8,985 nucleotides of DNA from Flavobacteriaceae bacterium (GTDB taxonomy: Bacteria > Bacteroidota > Bacteroidia > Flavobacteriales > Flavobacteriaceae). Shown here piece by piece: positions 5,755-8,985 of this stretch (the stretch's first letter is position 1; the number at the start of each line of letters is the position of its first letter). The DNA is taken from positions 1 to 8,985 of the forward strand of contig CANEXR010000102.1 of assembly GCA_947443815.1 (NCBI GenBank). Direction: 5' to 3'. The position numbers and the translations under genes were made by a program. Below the pieces are notes generated by a model that saw only the letters and a program-made list of their open reading frames with translations, made no database searches and had not been told where the DNA came from.

Positions 5755-6450
5755 TTAGGATCTTTGAATAATATTCACAAATTCTAAAATTTGTTTTTGA
5801 ATTTTTAAGGCAAAATTATCAATTTTTCCGTTTAATAAATGGTAGGCACTGTAGGCAATAATCCCGACAATTAGACCGGAGCCGCTGCTAATCATTTTTT
5901 CGTATAAACCTCCTGAGATGTTTCCAATACTGATGTTTTCGGTTACGGAAATGCTGTAAAATATTTTTATAACTCCCGATATAGTTCCGATAAATCCTAA
6001 TGTTGGGGCAATACCTGCTATGAGTCCAAGATGCCCGAGGTGTTTTTCCATTTCGCCAATTTCGATATCTGCGGCACGATCCATATTGGATTCGATTTCG
6101 GCAATGGGTCTTCCAATGACAAGAATTCCTTCTTTGATAATATTTCCAGAGGCAGAATTGCTTCTTTCGGCAATTGTTCTGGCTAAATCTAACTTGCCTG
6201 AATTGAGGGTATCTCTAATATCATGCATCAATTTGGCATCAATTTTTGAAGCTTTATGAATGTACAAATAGCGCTCGATGATGACATAAAAAGTGTAAAA
6301 TAAAAGAATGGAAATTGGGATTAGGAAGAAACCTCCTTTAAAAATAAATTCCAAAACAGAGATTTCGGTATTTGGGGCTATTTTTTCGATAACTACGTTT
6401 GACGCAGCGTTTGTAATTGTGTCGGCTTGTAATTGTATACTACTAAACAT
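5755..6450 (-). CDS. exbB: ExbB (MotA/TolQ/ExbB family) proton channel subunit
   Basis: This inner-membrane pentamer-forming subunit conducts protons with ExbD to energise the TonB-like arm. The 231-residue protein has three membrane segments (about 36-58, 141-166 and 190-206) and a cytoplasmic loop between the first two, the standard ExbB layout. The family core APTLGFIGTISGV is at 148-160. Thr155 aligns with the pore threonine of E. coli ExbB (Thr148). In the third segment, Ser189 in MISSGSGLIVGI replaces the second pore threonine (Thr181), keeping a hydroxyl. TolQ is the alternative name for such a protein, but the neighbouring TonB-like gene favours ExbB. The start at 6450 leaves about 35 residues before the first membrane segment, with no obvious signal peptide. 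It is divergent from folC. Confidence 0.93.
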   Translation of the reverse strand: MFSSIQLQADTITNAASNVVIEKIAPNTEISVLEFIFKGGFFLIPISILLFYTFYVIIERYLYIHKASKIDAKLMHDIRDTLNSGKLDLARTIAERSNSASGNIIKEGILVIGRPIAEIESNMDRAADIEIGEMEKHLGHLGLIAGIAPTLGFIGTISGVIKIFYSISVTENISIGNISGGLYEKMISSGSGLIVGIIAYSAYHLLNGKIDNFALKIQKQILEFVNIIQRS

Positions 6451-6503
6451 ATATTATTATTGATTTTTAATCATTAATTTTAAAAATTATTTCAATTTTG
6501 CAA

Positions 6504-6551
6504 TAAAGATACTTTTCGATCTAATAGTAAACTAAAAAAATCGAAAAATAT
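6504..6551. promoter_or_regulatory. inverted repeat in the exbB-folC divergent promoter region
   Basis: Bases 6509-6520 (ATACTTTTCGAT) and 6540-6551 (ATCGAAAAATAT) are inverted copies, 11 of 12 matching, including perfect 8-bp TTTTCGAT/ATCGAAAA cores, with centres 31 bases apart (about three helical turns). The left copy overlaps a TATCTTTA -7-like box for exbB (minus strand, 6511-6504). This layout suits a dimeric regulator site, but a chance A/T-rich repeat is possible and no regulator can be named. Confidence 0.35.
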
Positions 6552-6579
6552 TTTAAACATCTCTTATTTTATTCAAAAA

Positions 6580-7815
6580 ATGAACTATCAAGAAACTACA
6601 AATTGGTTATTTAGTCAACTCCCGATGTACCAACTTCAGGGTGCTTCGGCTTATAAAAAGGATTTAACCAATACTCATATATTACTGCAGCATCTTGATA
6701 ATCCACAAGCCCATTTGAAGTGCATTCACGTAGCAGGAACGAACGGAAAAGGATCGACTTCGCATATGTTGGCTTCTATTCTGCAAGAAGCGGGTTATAA
6801 GGTTGGATTGTATACTTCACCGCATTTGAAGGATTTTAGAGAGCGTATCAGGATTAATGGAGTTGAAATTTCTGAACGATTTGTCTGTGATTTTGTTAAT
6901 CAGCATAGAGTTTTTTTTGAGGCCAATGACATGAGTTTTTTTGAAATGACAGTGGGTTTGGCTTTTGATTATTTTGCAAAAGAAAAAGTGGATATTGCAA
7001 TTATTGAGGTAGGAATGGGCGGGAGATTAGATGCTACCAATGTTATTACGCCCCTTATTTCCGTTATTACTAATATTGGATTAGACCACACACAGTTTCT
7101 TGGTACTACATTAGCTGCAGTTGCTTCCGAAAAAGCGGGAATTATAAAACCTGGAATTCCTGTAGTAATTGGGGAATATACGGAAGAAACAAAAACTGTT
7201 TTTTTAGAAAAAGCTAAGGAATGTAATTCGAAAATTTACTTTGCTTCGGATTTGATTTCAGAGACGTTTAGTTCTGATTTAATTGGAGATTATCAATTGC
7301 ATAACAAGAAAACGGTACTTCAAACCATTTCAGTATTAAATGCCCAAAAAGAATTCACTGTTTTTCAGGAAGACCTAAAATCTGGTTTCTTGCGAGTGGT
7401 CAAAAACACGGGGCTTCAAGGCAGATGGCAGCAATTAGGGTTGTTCCCGAAAATTATTTGCGACACAGCCCATAACAAAAATGGATTGGAAATCGTTCTG
7501 AATCAAATTCAAAAAGAAACTTTCGAAACGCTACATATCATATTAGGTGTTGTCAATGATAAAGATTTAGACGAGGTATTGCCATTATTCCCTAAAAAAG
7601 CAATCTATTATTTTTGCAAACCAAATATTCCTAGAGGATTGGATGCTGTTTTATTACAAAAAGAAGCAGAGAAGCACCATCTCAAAGGCACTATATACAA
7701 CTCTGTATCAGAAGCTTATGACGCTGCTCAGAATAATGCTACAAAAGAAGATTTTATTTTTGTAGGAGGAAGTACTTTTGTTGTAGCTGAATTACCTTTA
7801 AATAAAGGGATTTAA
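6580..7815 (+). CDS. folC: bifunctional dihydrofolate synthase / folylpolyglutamate synthase
   Basis: FolC adds glutamate to dihydropteroate and extends the gamma-glutamyl tail of folates in the cytoplasm, using ATP. The 411-residue protein (E. coli about 422) is a Mur-ligase-type enzyme. It has the P-loop and FolC signature IHVAGTNGKGS (49-59), YTSPHLKDFRERIRING (78-94), the metal and nucleotide segment IEVGMGGRLDATN (142-154), and LDHTQFLG (168-175). SEKAGIIKPG (183-192) contains Lys185, at the position usually carbamylated. The C-terminal domain carries GRWQQ (281-285) and CDTAHNKNG (294-302) and closes with FVGGSTFVV (394-402). All key motifs are intact. Whether both activities are present cannot be decided by eye; bacteria with a single copy normally have both. 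The ATG at 6580 follows an A-rich leader without a Shine-Dalgarno sequence. Confidence 0.95.
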   Translation: MNYQETTNWLFSQLPMYQLQGASAYKKDLTNTHILLQHLDNPQAHLKCIHVAGTNGKGSTSHMLASILQEAGYKVGLYTSPHLKDFRERIRINGVEISERFVCDFVNQHRVFFEANDMSFFEMTVGLAFDYFAKEKVDIAIIEVGMGGRLDATNVITPLISVITNIGLDHTQFLGTTLAAVASEKAGIIKPGIPVVIGEYTEETKTVFLEKAKECNSKIYFASDLISETFSSDLIGDYQLHNKKTVLQTISVLNAQKEFTVFQEDLKSGFLRVVKNTGLQGRWQQLGLFPKIICDTAHNKNGLEIVLNQIQKETFETLHIILGVVNDKDLDEVLPLFPKKAIYYFCKPNIPRGLDAVLLQKEAEKHHLKGTIYNSVSEAYDAAQNNATKEDFIFVGGSTFVVAELPLNKGI

Positions 7816-7931
7816 ATTAGCCTCGCTTTTTTTTAATAAAAAAATACTTGTTTTTTATAACGTATTGATTTATAATGTTTTAAATTTAATGTTCATTTTT
7901 AATCAATTAACCATTAAATTATTAAACTATT
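7816..7931. other. A/T-rich leader between folC and the secreted-protein gene
   Basis: This non-coding stretch is almost entirely A and T. Near the folC end there is only a weak AGC/GCT hairpin before eight Ts (about 7819-7835), too poor to call a terminator. Near 7932 the leader reads as repeated ATTAA-type words (7901-7926) with no Shine-Dalgarno sequence, a leader type common in flavobacteria. TAAATTTA at 7881-7888 is one base off a -7 box, but its TTG (7865-7867) is only 13 bases upstream. Confidence 0.4.
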
Positions 7932-8726
7932 ATGAAAAACTCACGTAATTTAGTGTACGGAATGTTCATTTTAACATTCCTATTGAGTATTACTAGTAAT
8001 GCTCAGGAAGAACCAAAACCTGTATTTATTACAGTTACCACCTTACATCGAAATTTAGATTCTGATGGAAAAGATTGGAAAAAGACGGAGCAGGAATATT
8101 TTGACAAAGTTACCAGCAAGAATGATTTGATAATAGGATCCGAAATCCTCAATCATTATTACACGGCCAACAGTACTGAAATATTGCATGTTTCTGTTTT
8201 TAAAACTTGGGAAGATATTGAAAAATCGAATGCCATAACTGATGAATTAATCATGAAAGCATGGCCCGATGAAAAAGAAAGAAATGCTTTTTTTGAAAAA
8301 TACAACAGTTATTATTCTACAATGCATTCGGACGAAATTTACAATTCGGTTTTAACAGCCAAAGAATTTAAACCAACTTCAAAAGAGCCAATGATTGTTT
8401 ATATTCGTAAATCTCAAATGTCAATGAGTGGAAATGGCAAAGGACTGAAGGAATTCAATGAAAAAATCACCATGAATAATCCTTACATCAAAGGATATTA
8501 TCCACACCGACATGCTTGGGGAGCTGACAGTCGAGATTTTCTTGAAGCTTTCTATTATGATTCTTTGGCTGATTTAGAAAAATCATTTGATAAGGATAAT
8601 GAACTCATAAAAGCTGCTTGGCCCAAAGAAGAGGAAAGAAAAGTGTTTTTTGACAATTTAGATAAAATTTTTACAGGAATTCATGGTGATTACATTTACC
8701 ATAACATGCCTACATTATCTAAGTAA
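7932..8726 (+). CDS. secreted protein of unknown function with two tandem copies of one domain
   Basis: I do not recognise this family by name. The 264-residue product begins with a classical signal peptide: KNSR, a hydrophobic core at about 8-21, and likely cleavage after SNA (24). The mature protein, about 240 residues, should be periplasmic or exported; no lipobox cysteine is present. It holds two copies of one unit, at about 31-140 and 152-260, aligning without gaps at an offset of 119 residues over at least 75-137 and 194-256. For example, ELIMKAWPDEKERNAFF (105-121) matches ELIKAAWPKEEERKVFF (224-240), and each unit ends with HxDxIY (His132, His251). The likely strand-helix order per unit suggests a ferredoxin-like alpha/beta fold as in dimeric alpha-beta barrel proteins, an inference only. 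There are no cysteines in the mature part and no obvious catalytic motif. It is a single-gene unit with its own terminator. Confidence 0.85.
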   Translation: MKNSRNLVYGMFILTFLLSITSNAQEEPKPVFITVTTLHRNLDSDGKDWKKTEQEYFDKVTSKNDLIIGSEILNHYYTANSTEILHVSVFKTWEDIEKSNAITDELIMKAWPDEKERNAFFEKYNSYYSTMHSDEIYNSVLTAKEFKPTSKEPMIVYIRKSQMSMSGNGKGLKEFNEKITMNNPYIKGYYPHRHAWGADSRDFLEAFYYDSLADLEKSFDKDNELIKAAWPKEEERKVFFDNLDKIFTGIHGDYIYHNMPTLSK

Positions 8727-8736
8727 AAAACGAAAT

Positions 8737-8791
8737 TATCAAATAAATCTAGTTTAGGATTCTAGACTGGATTTATTTGATACTTTTTTTT
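8737..8791 (+). terminator. terminator of the secreted-protein gene
   Basis: Arms 8737-8753 and 8766-8782 form a 17-bp stem with one G-U wobble and a 12-base loop, followed by C and eight Ts (8784-8791). It lies 10 bases after the stop codon at 8724-8726. Confidence 0.92.
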
Positions 8792-8792
8792 A

Positions 8793-8812
8793 AATTCTAA
8801 TAAATTAGAATT
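8793..8812. repeat. perfect A/T-rich palindrome
   Basis: AATTCTAAT (8793-8801) and ATTAGAATT (8804-8812) are exact inverted copies with two bases between. It sits just past a terminator and 53 bases before the -33 element of the tRNA promoter. It may be an operator-like site or chance in A/T-rich DNA. Confidence 0.4.
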
Positions 8813-8865
8813 CAACAACATAAAAGAAACATCATCTAAAATAGTTAAATTTCATTCAAAATATT

Positions 8866-8895
8866 TTGCGTAAGCAAAAAACTAGTCTATATTTG
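8866..8895 (+). promoter_or_regulatory. promoter of tRNA-Val
   Basis: TTG (8866-8868), a 19-base spacer and TATATTTG (8888-8895) make an exact match to the Bacteroidota housekeeping promoter. Transcription should begin near 8901, a few bases before the mature tRNA end at 8908. Confidence 0.85.
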
Positions 8896-8907
8896 CACTC
8901 GCAATTA

Positions 8908-8982
8908 GGGCGATTAGCTCAGCTGGTTCAGAGCACCTCGTTTACACCGAGGGGGTCGGGGGTTCGAACCCCTCATCGCCCA
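8908..8982 (+). tRNA. tRNA-Val (anticodon UAC)
   Basis: A complete cloverleaf is visible. The acceptor stem GGGCGAT (8908-8914) pairs perfectly with ATCGCCC (8975-8981), with discriminator A at 8982. The D stem is GCTC/GAGC (8917-8920/8931-8934). The anticodon stem CCTCG/CGAGG encloses loop TTTACAC (8941-8947) with anticodon TAC at 8943-8945, reading valine codons. The T stem GGGGG/CCCTC has loop TTCGAAC (8963-8969). The 3' end continues CAA, so CCA is not encoded and must be added. A tRNA cluster could continue past the right edge. Confidence 0.97.
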
Positions 8983-8985
8983 CAA

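Noticed and set aside
6020..6259. 79-codon plus-strand frame within exbB
   Set aside because: It is antisense to the ExbB cytoplasmic loop, with Ser/Ile-rich composition typical of a shadow frame.
8908..8985. tRNA 3' end as a possible integration site
   Set aside because: No integrase, no direct repeat of the tRNA end and no mobile genes are visible; the right side lies outside the window.

Overview
The window looks like chromosome from a low-GC member of the Bacteroidota, most likely Flavobacterium or a close relative. Three things support this. Start codons have no Shine-Dalgarno sequence but A/T-rich leaders. Several upstream regions carry the Bacteroidota -7 box TAnnTTTG, and the tRNA promoter is an exact TTG-N19-TATATTTG. 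The gene set (acyl-CoA dehydrogenase, anmK, Glu/Leu-type dehydrogenase, TonB/ExbB/ExbD, folC) resembles flavobacterial housekeeping neighbourhoods. I see no insertion sequence, prophage, CRISPR array or rRNA.

Layout. 1-359 (-) is the N-terminal part of a Crp/Fnr-type regulator that runs off the left edge. 488-1627 (-) is a short-chain-type acyl-CoA dehydrogenase, separated from the regulator by a long hairpin. A compact divergent promoter region (1628-1715) separates it from anmK (1716-2786, +), for peptidoglycan amino-sugar recycling. A Glu/Leu/Phe/Val dehydrogenase (2853-4079, +) follows, with its own -7 box and a strong terminator. A TonB-like energy transducer (4208-5098, +) then faces an exbB-exbD pair on the other strand (6450 down to 5357). 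The convergent gap holds a classical terminator and a GC-rich, highly structured element (about 5217-5330) that includes a bidirectional terminator. folC (6580-7815, +) diverges from exbB. An unrecognised secreted protein made of two tandem copies of one domain (7932-8726, +) follows as a single-gene unit with its own terminator. The window ends with tRNA-Val(UAC) at 8908-8982.

How the genes work together. ExbB, ExbD and the TonB-like protein should form one inner-membrane, proton-driven complex that energises outer-membrane transport, although they are transcribed as two converging units. The other genes are separate metabolic or regulatory functions, each mostly with its own promoter or terminator, so this is not one operon.

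Nothing here is clearly a new multi-gene system. The best candidates for something undescribed are the duplicated secreted protein, the multi-helix intergenic element between tonB and exbD, and the unusual TonB-like protein (no histidine in the membrane segment, heptaglycine plus VNFG motif, glycine linker, two cysteines).
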